Origin: Glandiceps talaboti
Lineage: Eukaryota; Hemichordata; Enteropneusta; Spengelidae
NCBI RefSeq assembly: GCF_964340395.1
Contig: NC_135570.1
Location: forward strand, 6,727,822 to 6,791,821
Direction of reading: 5' to 3'
Length of the DNA: 64,000 bases
The position numbers and the translations under genes were made by a program. This document shows positions 1-11,014 of the stretch, one piece after another. The notes beneath the pieces are model-generated. The model did not search any database. It was given only the letters and a program-made list of their open reading frames with translations, and had not been told where the DNA came from. Within the stretch, counting starts at the first letter, position 1. Each line of letters starts with the position of its first letter.

Positions 1-1356
1 GTGATTGGAACATATGGTAATGGTATTTTCACATACAAAACTGACAAGCCCTGACAACATACGATGATAAGGGAGGAATAGAAAAAAATCTAATAAACAA
101 GAGCGGTGAGATCAAAGGATAGAAGTGTAAACAACTAAACAATACATGTTCTGTTTCACTGGTGAAGCTCTCGGCTGAGAGGACAGTTCCGATACACTAT
201 TCGTCAGCAGCGATGGACTACAGTGTTCAAGACTAATTTCTTCGCAGATGTCGACTATGTGTTCTGTAATAATACTAACACAATTTTCGGTGGAGGTGAT
301 ACATTGTCAGGTTTTTTTTTCGGGAAAAGGAAAGACCGCGTTGGGGAAAGAGGGCGGAGTATATAGTTACTGTACGGATAATAGCGTAGAGGTAGTGAGA
401 AAGACGTACATACATATCGTCTCTATTCAAGAATAAACAGTCTGAAGTTTGAATACGGGCATTCCACTGGGACCAGTTCTGTCGGGAGGGTTTGATCAAA
501 GATTTGTCGTCCAGACACTTGCCCAATAATTTGATTCAAAAGACATCAACAAAGAAAGGGATGTTCATTCAAATTTCGTAATATAAAGATCCGTTTGCTA
601 GCACACTGGAGTAAGTGGTGGCGTACTGAGTCAAGTTACTGGGCCCCTAAGGCTCCGACTCTCTCTTCCCAACCATTCAAACTCGTCGCCCGGTTTTAAC
701 GGACTTATTTTTAAGCTTTAAATATATTTACCAAAAAAAAAAGAGTTGTTTGAAACTTCGAACTCTAAAAATATTTGGCGATGAGCCAGGTATCTGTGCA
801 TATTTAGAGGTTGCATAAAAATCACACTGATCAACACATACACATTTTTTTAAAGTTAGGAACTCAGATCTGACTGGCCACTGTGTGGTCACTAAATAAA
901 AACAAATGTATATATAAATGACGAATGTTTGTCAGTTCTCTATCTCACTCTCTCTCCTCTCTCTCCCCATCGGTATGTCCGATGTTTGTCTCTTATCTTC
1001 GGTTTCATTACCATCGATTTATATGTGTATCTGTCGCTGTTATATTTCTCGCTCTGTCTTTCTCTGCTTCTCGTCCTTTGTTCGTCTTTAATGTCTAACT
1101 GATGTTAGATCACCCCTCTCCATTCCAAACATTACAGTAAGTGTTAACAAAACCATTCACATGTGTATATTAACGATTGTATTACCTAGTTTTTAGTAAT
1201 GTGTACCCATAAGTCAGTTCACCATCATATAACATATCCACTATCTGCCTAGTACCAACCCACCTAGCTACCTACTACATACCCAGTACCCACTCAGCTA
1301 CCTGCCTGCCTGCATGCCTGTCTTAGAACTGCCTGTCTACCTACCTACCCCCCCCC
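1..1356. other. Upstream non-coding DNA, no gene seen
   Basis: The stretch holds no recognisable exon. Open frames at 248-436 (+) and 275-526 (-) overlap each other, match no family I know and lack convincing splice sites. A CT-rich stretch at about 940-1080 and short CTAC/CTGC runs at 1245-1350 lead into the microsatellite that follows. Confidence 0.6.
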
Positions 1357-1508
1357 ACACACACACACATACATACACACATACATACACACATACATAC
1401 ATACATACATACATACATACATACATACATACATACATACATACATACATACATACATACATACATACATACATACATACATACATACATACGTACATAC
1501 ATACATAC
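1357..1508. repeat. CA then (ACAT)n microsatellite
   Basis: A short run of C and CA dinucleotides changes into an almost pure ACAT tetranucleotide array of about 130 bp, with one G substitution near the 3' end. It is the first of four long ACAT/ATGT arrays in the window (others near 19.7, 50.3 and 57.6 kb). The Thr-Tyr-Ile-His open frame across it is a translation of the repeat, not a gene. Confidence 0.97.
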
Positions 1509-1745
1509 TCAACTCAAACTTTATAAACTTAGATAGAGGAGAGCAATTTAGATATATACTACAATCAAAACATAAGGATATTATAACCGCTCTCTACATA
1601 TACCTAGATGATACATGTAGTCAATAGACACACACTAGAACTACTGTATATTTTAATATTTATATTTCATAGATCATTATTAACTTTATTTTGTTTAAAT
1701 ACCAAATTAGATATGTAAAATTTTCTAAACGGCTAAAATAAAGTG

Positions 1746-1812
1746 TTATCTTATCTTATCTTATCTACATACATACATACATTCATTCATTCATTCATTC
1801 ATTCATTCATTC
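1746..1812. repeat. Compound TTATC / ACAT / ATTC microsatellite
   Basis: Three different short motifs follow one another without a gap: about four TTATC units, four ACAT units, then about ten ATTC units. Each differs from its neighbour by few substitutions, as expected from slippage and motif conversion. Confidence 0.95.
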
Positions 1813-3279
1813 CGTGCAGTGTCACCATGTCTCGTATGTACAAATAACGGTACTTTCCCGTGTTGTTTATTAGTTTACTGCTCATATCAACACAAGATGC
1901 ATGGACATTTAGTCACCTGTACTCCATCAAGTATGGAATTACGACCCTCATGTCCATTTACGTAACATTGTTTTTTAATTTACGACGTGTACCTAGTGAA
2001 GATGACACTCGTTTATAGCCGCTAACGGGAGAATCACAAAGAAACCATTCACGTCAATAGACCTACCATTAAACACGTCCTTGGGAAAAAAATTAAAAGC
2101 AACAAAAAAAGAAGACAGTATTCGAGTGAAAGAAATACGAACAAATTCCATTCACTATCACAACGTGGGTTTATACACACAGTGCACAAAGACTCCGACG
2201 GGACAAAAATGCAGTAATTATTCTTGAAGACAACAACAGTCGAAGCCTCCTGTGAGATGAGATGAGAACCACCTTTTCTCGACCCATGAAATATCCTCAA
2301 ATGTAACATCTTACAGCCAAGGAAAATAAGCTTATATACTTAGTACCTAGTTTCAGATCTTTATTTCCATTTGTCACCTGAAGATCCAAAACCACAAGGG
2401 GTACGTACTATTGCTTATATTGCGATCTTACGAATCCTGCTGCTACAAATGTATCAATCTCTATACTACTAGATATAACACACTATTGCCTAACAGGTGG
2501 GAAGTTATAGTCAGAACGTTGTTATATTTAACCCGTCGACAAAGAAACCAACAATCTAAGAAATCCTAAGTGTCCCTATGTCCAAACCCAAGTCTTAATT
2601 ATCCTTGATCATGCCAAACCTTAGTATTAGTGCATATAGTGCTAATTCCACCCCTCTTCAGATTACAAACAGTTTTCAGGAAAGTTTCTCTAACTCCCAA
2701 AAATAGTACCCCCCCCCTTTTATTATCGAAAAGGGTCAACCCTTTTTAAGCCACGTGAGAGTTCTTTTTCATTTAGTTCATGTTTAGGAAACCATCAGTT
2801 ATTACAAGGGGGAGGGCCGGGTAAATCAAGCCCGGTCTGTGGAATACAATGTGACCCTCCATCAATTTCCTTTCTCTAAAATATGATCCTTAAGCCGAAC
2901 TAGATGACAACTGACAACCATGACCGAGGTCAACATCTCCACTCTACCACATTACCCCCTATATTTTGCCACGCTGTCCCCCTTTACATTCAAGTTTCAC
3001 TGACATGTTGTGATAATACTTTATAGTGGTGGCAGTGGTGGGATATGGTAGCAGTATGATTTGGAACCATTTGGGATCATGCCAAAATCCCAAAATAATC
3101 ATGAAGAGCTAGATAAACTAGATATAAAAAATGTGACCGCCCCTAATTTCCATTTTCTAAAATATGGCCCTCAGGACTGATTTGTAAAAAGTAACTCCAT
3201 TTATTCCCCTGGCCCTCTTCCCTTGTAATTACTGAGGCTCCCTATAGTGAGCTGTAAACGGTGGGGGAAGCCCCGGGGG

Positions 3280-3280
<1 letters not shown>
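1813..3280. other. Upstream non-coding DNA with a diverged duplication
   Basis: No gene is recognised. A segment of about 70 bp at 2850-2910 reappears at 3132-3190, both copies running from AATGTGACC through TCTAAAATATG. Two short perfect hairpins lie nearby: AAAAGGGT/ACCCTTTT at 2729-2746 and TTTGGGAT/ATCCCAAA at 3070-3094. This suggests an old dispersed repeat. Confidence 0.55.
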
Positions 3281-3587
<307 letters not shown>

Positions 3588-3947
3588 GTAGTGGGATTGG
3601 GGTGTACCTATCTTTATGCGAAGTAAACTATGGGAGGACTCGAGAGGCCATTAATCACTTTATTCCAGGAATAATGTGGCTGTTTAGAGTGAAACACAAT
3701 AATGTTAAACTAACAAAAGTTAAACTGACAACACATGGGCGTGGAGTGTTGTACATGTGAGTTCTCAATGCGAGTTGGGTTTTTCAGCAACTTGACGAGA
3801 ATATTTATAAAGTGCCTAACAGTACCATAATGAATTAAAAGTGTCAAGTATATGTCAAACCGATGGAAAACTAAAAGTGAAAGAAAATATTTGAATTATT
3901 ATATTATGCAGTAGTTGGATATTCGAATTGGTCGCCTGTATGTTCAC

Positions 3948-4006
3948 CACGTGACCTCGACAGGTACTGACGTGAAAATGAAAACTAGGTTTAAGAAGTG
4001 ACGTCA
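3948..4006. promoter_or_regulatory. E-box plus palindromic CRE
   Basis: CACGTGAC at 3948-3955 is a USF/MITF-type E-box, and TGACGTCA at 3999-4006 is a perfect CREB/ATF palindrome. They lie 43 bp apart, about 3.1 kb before the TCF/LEF start codon. In AT-rich DNA two CpG-containing palindromes this close are unlikely by chance, but function is inferred only from the motifs. Confidence 0.45.
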
Positions 4007-4300
4007 CAAAATTAGTTATTTATCATATACAGCAACAAAGTAGTCAACATACCTATCTATTGTGGTGTAATGATGACCCAAGGAATACGACCCGCTAACT
4101 CACACCAATGTGAGAGATTGCAATGGAAAAGTGTGAATAACATTCCCTGTAGAGTGAGCGTTTAGCTTGTAGGTGTGAATTGCCTATCACACGAGCCATT
4201 TTGTCCCAAGTCCTGTGCTGGCTCGTGACATAACATAACCCCGTGGACATAATACGAGACAATTTCTTCTGTATACTTGAAAAAAAACATGTAACTTGAT

Positions 4301-4440
<140 letters not shown>

Positions 4441-4544
4441 ATTGTAAAGTGGGAGACTTACGTGCAGGATTGATGCGAACGGTTGTCAAGAGCTGTGCCA
4501 AAAGCGTATTGTTTTGGAAGTACGGGCGGAAACATTAACACTTT

Positions 4545-4558
4545 GTTGCTATGGCAAC
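4545..4558. promoter_or_regulatory. RFX X-box-like palindrome
   Basis: GTTGCTATGGCAAC differs from the canonical RFX X-box palindrome GTTGCCATGGCAAC at one position. RFX factors bind it in ciliary and other promoters. Related but weaker sites occur at 12447-12460 and 61869-61882. It lies in the same 1.4-kb region as the E-box, CRE and NRF1-like sites. Confidence 0.45.
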
Positions 4559-4834
4559 GTTTCTAGACTTTCGCACCTTTGGCCACATCTATCAATTGTG
4601 AAATATCCGTAAGTACAGAGTAATTATTACTTTTTAGCACTTTACACCAGTGACAGTCAGTGTAGCAGAAGTCTCAGTAAAATGCATTCAAAATTCTTGA
4701 TTACCGTTTATTTTCCCTTGTTTACAATTGTAATAAAACTCACCTGGAATATTTTTAGCATTATTGCAGTTTCACAAAAAAAAGGTTTGTCATGAAATTT
4801 AGTTATCAGTTTGGATGAATGAAACGTTTATGTG

Positions 4835-4870
<36 letters not shown>

Positions 4871-6900
4871 AACTAGTACGCCAACTACATCTTCAAAGAA
4901 ATAACAAATAAGTCACAAGAATAACTTATTTGGATGTTACCGCCAAATTCTAAATACATAACAACATCCTGAATTTCGTGCACGAACGTTAACAATATAC
5001 CGGTGACCCATATAAATTGCTGACGATGCTATCGTAAACTGCGCAGTTTGAAAAGGAAATGTGTGTTGTGTCATAAATGTGCAGAAACGTGCGTTTTCGA
5101 TGTCATACGAAATACCCAAGTCAAGACACACAAGTGACACCTCCCCACCGAGCAAATCTATAAATGAGGGGTATACCTTATAAATTATGTGCTGAATAAA
5201 AGGGGTTGTACATTTCGTTTGTATTTCTGTTAATTTCATTTTAAGACCAATATTGGAGTTAGTATGAGAGTCCGCATGCGCACAATGTATAATAAGCCAT
5301 GATACCAGATTTCACCCACCATGTTCACGGTCACGGATTTCTGACAGCTGCTAGCTGGTTGTGAGTAAATACTTCACCAATTTCTAAAACTCGCCCCGGT
5401 ATACTATCGGCTTTTCGTTCTTAACTTGAACCTGGATGGCTGAAAATACAAACAACAATATTCACTGACTGATGAATTAGGTCAAAATGTTATCTTTCAT
5501 TTCATTTAATTTCAAGTTATTTTAGACCACTTCGCATTTGCCTCAGAAAGGAGCAGTCCTACATGGTGACGCATTCGTAAAGTATGTACTGTATACAAGT
5601 TCAGACATCATACTATATTGGCACATGCTGGCATGAGAGAAAAAAAGTTTAAAGTTCTGTGATCCAAGGTTATTGAAGAGCCTTGAACTTCTGAGAGTCT
5701 TGACAAATAAACCTTCTCAGTCCCAACAATGATAATTGATCATTGAACAAACTTGAACTTCACGGCATTTCGATAAAATCAAAGTGTTGTATACATGTAT
5801 CACACTCTATGTATCAATCGAGTAGAGTGGTATCGTTGACAGGCATGCAGTTCAATAAATCGAAAGAAAATTGAACTTCAATGTCGCGAAGTATTAAGCA
5901 TACTCGTATACTCCATCCATCCCTGTCCGACAGAAACACTTAGTTCATTGGCCGGGGAACAATGCTAACAACGATGATTGGGAATGTAACTGGTAAGGCC
6001 ATATCGTCATCCTTTATATGTTGCTGAAAAAGAAAATTGAAAAAATAAAAATGAAAAAAAAAATGAGAAAATGCCCCAAGAGTTGAACGTAAATGCATGC
6101 ATGCACAATATCACCTCTTCATATCGGAGTATCCATAACTGGGTTTCCGACAGCTCAATTCCCTTATTTTCGACTAACCGAATACATCTCACCGAATACA
6201 CGTTTTGAATCATGGTTTCTAAGTTAAATTGTCGTGCTCAGAATGACAGCATTTCGACGTGATACTGTACTAATAGGCCTCGGTATCTAGAGCCGAAAGT
6301 ACAGTAGCCTCGGTCGACTCGGCCGGCTGAGCGACTACCTCAGTGAAACACCCGACTAAATGTGACCTGACTGTGCACTCACGGTCGTTACAATAATGGG
6401 ATAAATCGATTCATTATTCATAGTGCCGAATATATTGTTCGATTTCCAAAGCAACGCTTACATCCAATTGAAAAGACTTTAAATTTAAGATCGTTCAAAA
6501 TTCGCGCTCATTGCATTGTATTTATTTGATACCACGCGATTATAATCATGACTGTCATTATTTACAGGAAAGAAATGAAATAAAATAGATATGTAAATAA
6601 ATAAAAAATATTCTGTTGAAATGGACAAGATGTTACAGTTAATTACAAATTATGGTGTGATACAAGTGCTAGATATATGCGGTGAGGTTACTGTTCGTGT
6701 GTATCGGCTAGGCCATTTTTTCCTGCAGAAGTATATCCCGTTTCTTTCCGATTTGAAAAGGAACGGGGTGGAGGATGAATACTCGCTGCTCCATTCCTCC
6801 ACTCAGCTCCGAAGCACTTTTTATACTTTTGTGTATTTCCTTTCAAAAATTATGAAATTTGTTGTTGACAGGAATGCCGAGAACGTACACAATTAAATAA
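4559..6900. other. Upstream intergenic DNA, no gene recognised
   Basis: It contains a CAA run at 4835-4869 and an NRF1-like site, TCCGCATGCGCA, at 5271-5282 (11 of 12 positions of the consensus). A 100-codon minus-strand frame at 4937-5239 begins just inside the NRF1-like site, and a 91-codon plus-strand frame lies at 6621-6896. Neither resembles a known family or shows clear domain features, so I do not call them genes. Confidence 0.5.
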
Positions 6901-6916
6901 TGTGAATGCCTAATTA

Positions 6917-7154
6917 TTACGTCACTATTCATTTGTGAGCTCTGATTGGTTCATGGTTTGACGTGTTGTCGAGTGGGCTGTCAATCAAGGGTGCGGTGAA
7001 CCCTTTGATGTCATCCAGTCGCCGCCGAGTCTGTACACAAGTTATGTTGGAACTGTACTCGCTGTTTCAACGTGCTGGAGTAGTAACTGGAATTATACAC
7101 GGAGTTTCGCAGGAAAACTGAGGCCTAACCACGGCTAGATCGCACGGAGTAACA
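6917..7154 (+). promoter_or_regulatory. Probable proximal promoter and 5' UTR of TCF/LEF
   Basis: This interval is richer in G+C and CpG than its surroundings. It carries a CRE-like TTACGTCAC (6917-6925), an inverted CCAAT box (ATTGG, 6945-6949), a TCF/LEF site CCTTTGATG (7002-7010) and a GCCGCCG Helper-type site (7021-7027). No TATA box is obvious. The transcription start is unknown. An in-frame TGA at 7119-7121 shows that the ATG at 7155 is the first in its frame, so the last part is probably 5' UTR. Confidence 0.6.
7002..7027 (+). promoter_or_regulatory. TCF HMG site plus C-clamp Helper site
   Basis: CCTTTGATG (7002-7010) matches the HMG-domain consensus SCTTTGATS exactly. GCCGCCG (7021-7027) matches the Helper consensus GCCGCCR bound by the C-clamp of invertebrate TCFs and some vertebrate TCF E-isoforms. 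The 10-bp gap is in the range of known paired sites. A Wnt-responsive, autoregulatory element is inferred; it has not been tested. Confidence 0.55.
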
Positions 7155-7343
7155 ATGCCACAGCAGCCCAGCGATGGTGGGGACGATTTGGGGGCAAGTG
7201 ATGAAATTATACCGTTCAAAGATGAAGGCGAACAGGAAGAGAAGTCCAGCGAGAGCGTATCAGGTTCAACGGACCAGCTGAACGATATCAAATCCAGTCT
7301 GGTGAACGAAGGGGAAAGTTCCCAGTCAAACTCTAATTCAGAG
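7155..7343 (+). CDS. TCF/LEF: TCF/LEF transcription factor, exon 1 (beta-catenin-binding domain)
   Basis: Encodes residues 1-63 of a TCF/LEF protein, the nuclear HMG-box partner of beta-catenin that switches Wnt target genes. The N-terminus begins [13 protein letters not shown], and residues 15-33 contain the hallmark [13 protein letters not shown] stretch. Asp16 and Glu24, which contact beta-catenin lysines in human TCF7L2, sit at identical positions. The second contact helix (IKSSLVNE, residues 45-52) is shifted by one residue. The ATG has A at -3 and an in-frame TGA 34 bp upstream. The exon ends after a complete codon (GAG) at donor GTGCGT, the same protein position as exon 1 of human TCF7L2. 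The motifs leave little doubt about the family. Which vertebrate paralogue it corresponds to cannot be decided and may be meaningless if the species has one TCF. Confidence 0.95.
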
Positions 7344-7429
7344 GTGCGTCTTATTCATGCAAACATCGGCACTTCAAGTTTTTCAAGCTTACTAGAGGCT
7401 GATAATTGTGTGTTCTTTCGTCCATACAG

Positions 7430-7514
7430 GGAGGTAAACAGCTTGTACCGGCTCAAAACTATGGTGGGTCATCGAAGGACCGAGGTTCGAAGAAAGTTTC
7501 ATCCACGGTTGGAG
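7430..7514 (+). CDS. TCF/LEF: TCF/LEF exon 2 (basic serine-rich linker)
   Basis: After an 86-bp intron ending TACAG, an 85-bp exon adds 28 codons plus one base: [17 protein letters not shown], then a Lys/Ser-rich tail ending STVG. The donor is GAG/GTAATG. The sequence itself is not conserved enough to identify. The case rests on good splice signals, phase 0 entry matching exon 1, and phase 1 exit matching exon 3. In other TCFs the equivalent exon is a poorly conserved basic, Ser-rich region, which fits. Read in the unspliced frame it would instead continue from exon 1 to a stop at 7521-7523. Confidence 0.78.
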
Positions 7515-7706
7515 GTAATGTAAAATAGTTTCTTGAGCTTTCAAACTTTACTCATTGTTTTTATCATAACACACCCTCCATACCCTAATGTCTGATCTTG
7601 CTATGTTTAAGAACTGACCCAAAAGTTGCAGTGTGTTGGTCTGTATCGCCCTTCATACACAAACATGGCGATGAGTTTGACCCTAATTTTTCACTTCAAA
7701 CTGCAG

Positions 7707-7825
7707 GAAGCAAGAACGATCACCACCATACTACAAAGGCCGCGGGCTTTGGTCCTATCCCTCTGCTTCACGGAGATTTGCACGTCCCATACCCTCCAAA
7801 TGGCTCTATGGTACCGTCGAGTATG
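7707..7825 (+). CDS. TCF/LEF: TCF/LEF exon 3 (PPNGS segment)
   Basis: A 119-bp exon after acceptor CTGCAG, entered in phase 1 and leaving in phase 0 at donor ATG/GTAAGC. It encodes SKNDHHHTTKAAGFGPIPL and then HGDLHVPYPPNGSMVPSSM. The VPYPPNGSMVP stretch matches the position and pattern of SPYLPNGSLSP in vertebrate TCF7L2 exon 3, the conserved island between the beta-catenin-binding domain and the central region. The His run and the FGPIPLLHGDL sequence look lineage-specific. Together exons 1-3 give 131 residues. The central domain, HMG box and any C-clamp must be encoded beyond the window or in exons I could not see. Confidence 0.87.
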
Positions 7826-10670
7826 GTAAGCGTATGTACAAGTTTGTAGATGATTCGATTATTGTAGCGTTGTCGCCCAATTTACCGGTAACTTTGGCGT
7901 TTTTGTGCAGTGTTTTGACTGACGTTGCACCCCATTGTACACGGCATGTACGTTACAAGTGTGGGGTTGTATTCAAACGAGCCCCAAGCAATGATCGTTG
8001 AAATTTTTCTTCAGATTGGTTTTCGAGGGAAACGTTCATCTCCGTTTTTGATTTCACAGGGTCAGTGAAAGTTGAAGTCATGATTTGTTGAAGTATTGAG
8101 TGTTATTTGGGGTCCTGCAGCTAGCAAACGATCACAGAAAACTAACTGAACTTGACCTGTGTGCCAAGCGAACTGTGTTCAAAATGTGTGTTTGTTTAAG
8201 AACACAGCAGAAACCATTCGTTGTATTCAAAAATACCCAACAGCCCTTACGAAACACTCTAAAACAGTGCCAGTGTTTGGGTCTCGTACTTTTATGTTTT
8301 CCTCGCGTCAGCAGTCACATAGATTCAAATACAGATATTCAATGTGTAATTCGACTCGAGAGTGCAAGTGAAGTAAATTTGTGAGGCCGTAAAATGGGGA
8401 TATCCCCGGTGATTGTCAGAGCTGGAGAGGTCATTGTGTTTTCGACGTCGAACGATCGATCATGACTGGGTTTTAGGGAGGAATCTGTCTGCCTTGGAAG
8501 CCCTAGGATTATTTACACAAAACTGGGACATCTTTGGGTACATTCTATACGTCATATCAGTAAAATAGGGCTTCCGATGATGTGTCTCGGCTGGCAGGAA
8601 ATGTTCATATGTAGGAAACCATAAAAAAAACGTGCAGTGCTGCCGTGGGATTTTTATCGACACCCCAGTGTCATTGTCTAGCGAAGCAGGACTTTGATTT
8701 CGTTTCAGTCAGTGGGAAGAAAGATATTGCTTTTTAAATTTTAGTCCTAAATGTCAAATTCAAGTATTTTATGGTGCAATTACGTGTTCCAGTAGTTTTT
8801 TTTTAATGTTTTACTTTTACGAGTATACACGTGATGCTGAAATGTCACTGCAGTTATTATTAGACCTACAACTTACATGGACCCTCTCTGTTTTGACAAT
8901 AAATAAAAACCTGCAAACCATGTTTGTAGGAAGGAAAATGTCAGAAAATACGTCCATTTGATACTCACCATGTTCATAGAAAAAATTGTTTTAAAAAATG
9001 AGTCGTTTTCTTTGATGGAGTCACCGGGACGAACACACAGTATTTCTTATCATTCTTGTTTATGGGTTCAAATAAGCCAACGGTTTAGATTTAATCAAAT
9101 AGGCGAGGAAGTCAAGTGTATATTGGCGAAATTTTACCCCTTTCTAAATTATTAAAATAAATTTGTGACCATAATACACATTTTTGACCTGTTGTAATAA
9201 TTATCCTAGATTTTAATCGATTGAAAGAAAACAAGCAGAAAATTATACACATGAAGAGAAAAAATAGTGAATGGCCAGGTATTGGATTACCTCCTTTTGC
9301 CTGCAGTGCAGTTTAACTGTTTGCATGTGACATAACTTTGAAAAGTTGTAACACTTTCAGTGAAAAATGTCCTTGAGAGGAGTGAAGATTTTAGGGTGTC
9401 CCTTTCACCAGCCTTAAAAACAGAGTGGCTATATATCTTAGTGATTTATTATTGTGGTGAGGTATCTACTCTGTCAGTCCAAGTCACCATTGCAGTGTAT
9501 ACACTGTTACCAGAACACTTTCAAGTGCTATTTTCTTGAATTCAGTCCACAAAAATATGTCCAAATAACCCTTAAAAAAGAGAAAATGTGTGAATACATA
9601 GTACTGTTTTCATTGTTGTTCCAGTGGTTTTAAAATTGTGAGAATTGAAATTTATACTTTCAATTCTTGTGATAATTGCTTTGCCCTAGTTTTGCTACTA
9701 ATAAGGCCATTAACTTGAATGTATATAAATCATTGAGTACAAGTTGATGATGTGTGCTGGCATTTTTTTTTCAAGGTTGAATTAGTTTCACAAAAAATAA
9801 TTTACTGTAAATATAGCAATGGTCTATGATATCGTAGTAATATGGCATTGCCCCTTGGTGTACATGTAGAGAACGGAGTGCCAGAAAGAGTTTCGCCTGA
9901 CTTCGTCTGCAAGCAGGACTAGTAGTATAGAGGATAGCTTCTACGTGAATTGAATGTTTTAGAATTATCTAATAACATGGTGTAATATTTAACGATACCA
10001 TAATGATATTTTGTATTTTTGTAAAGACATGTCTGTTATTTTATGCGTTTCAAGAGTTTTCATGGTGTCTGTTCATATCACTGGTGCAATTGTTATGAAA
10101 TTACATTTTACACTTTTTGCCATTTGATACATGCATATTTTGCTGAATCACTGCATAGGTACTCTCTCTGCAGCTAGCTACCCCCAACATACACAAGTAT
10201 AATTTTAAATCCAAAATTACCTGTAACGTTTTGTGACAGAGGGTGGTGTGCTGATCATAGATCACCAGTATTTTGTCAGATGTGAAATACAATAAAATGT
10301 GGATTTGGTTCGAAATTGGCTGAGATGAGACCTTCGTGGAAAATAAATTTATGAATATGAAGTAATCAGTAAATTGTCTGTCATTGTCTATTAACTGGAT
10401 TGTTCCAATGTTTTGTTGGATTTCGGTCCATCTGATTTCACGTTTCATTGTCATCTGGGTCAGTAATTCTGTATAACTGATGAATTTTTGTATTATTGTA
10501 GATTTCCTAAATCTGAAACGGCTTATTTGTCACCAGCTGTATAGGGTATTAGATATATTGTTTATAGGATTTTTCCATGTACTGATTATCCATGTGGAAA
10601 TATATCAGTGTTGTTTCACACCATGAGGAGAGTGTATGGATTATAAAACATGTAAGTCATGAAGTGTGAT
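7826..10670. other. Intronic DNA next to exon 3, no gene seen
   Basis: AT-rich sequence with chance open frames (for example 8100-8384 and 8460-8663) that match nothing known. The first 600 bp after the donor contain more CpG than the rest, as often seen just downstream of promoters. No tandem or transposon structure was recognised. Confidence 0.5.
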
Positions 10671-10671
10671 G

Positions 10672-11014
10672 GAGAGCTAAACTTGACAATCCCGCTCTGG
10701 GGGAAACATATTTGGTTTTTGATGTTAGTTCTCAGTTATGTTAAGGCATATTTGTATGGGTACGTGCATGCATGGAGGTAGAATCAATTTATGCTGATGC
10801 CATGGTGAGTGCTGTGATATACCACTTTTTGCCAAGCCTGAAATCAAGTGCATGTGTTTTGCTTGGTTAGAGATCTGAACTTGACAACCCGCTCAGGGAA
10901 ACCTTTTTTTGGTTGTGGTGTTAGTTCTCAATCATGTTTGTCCATGAGGTTGGTGAGTGCTAGGAGACACTGTTTTTTACCAAACCTAAAGCAAGTGTGT
11001 GTGTTTTTCTTGAT
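10672..11014 (+). repeat. Diverged tandem duplication of about 190 bp
   Basis: The segment from 10672 (GAGCTAAACTTGACAA) to about 10861 is followed at once by a second copy (10869-11014). Both carry the landmarks ACTTGACAA, TTAGTTCTCA, TGGTGAGTGCT and CCAA-CCT-AA in the same order. The offset is 198 bp on the left and about 147 bp on the right, so copy 2 has lost about 50 bp. Confidence 0.8.

Noticed and set aside
4937-5239. Minus-strand 100-codon frame beginning next to an NRF1-like site
   Set aside because: It has no recognisable domain, no splice or polyadenylation context I could support, and ordinary AT-rich codon use. Noted in the region entry but not called.
7067-7291. Minus-strand 74-codon frame over exon 1
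   Set aside because: It is the shadow of the TCF/LEF coding exon.
7155-7523. Reading 7155-7523 as a single 122-codon gene
   Set aside because: The GAG/GTGCGT donor, TACAG acceptor, phase agreement with exon 3 and known TCF exon borders favour splicing; the continuous frame is kept only as a possible retained-intron product.
8100-8384. Two overlapping frames after exon 3 as candidate TCF exon 4
   Set aside because: Neither contains the conserved block expected next in TCF/LEF proteins, and the overlapping frames are both rich in chance-like residues.
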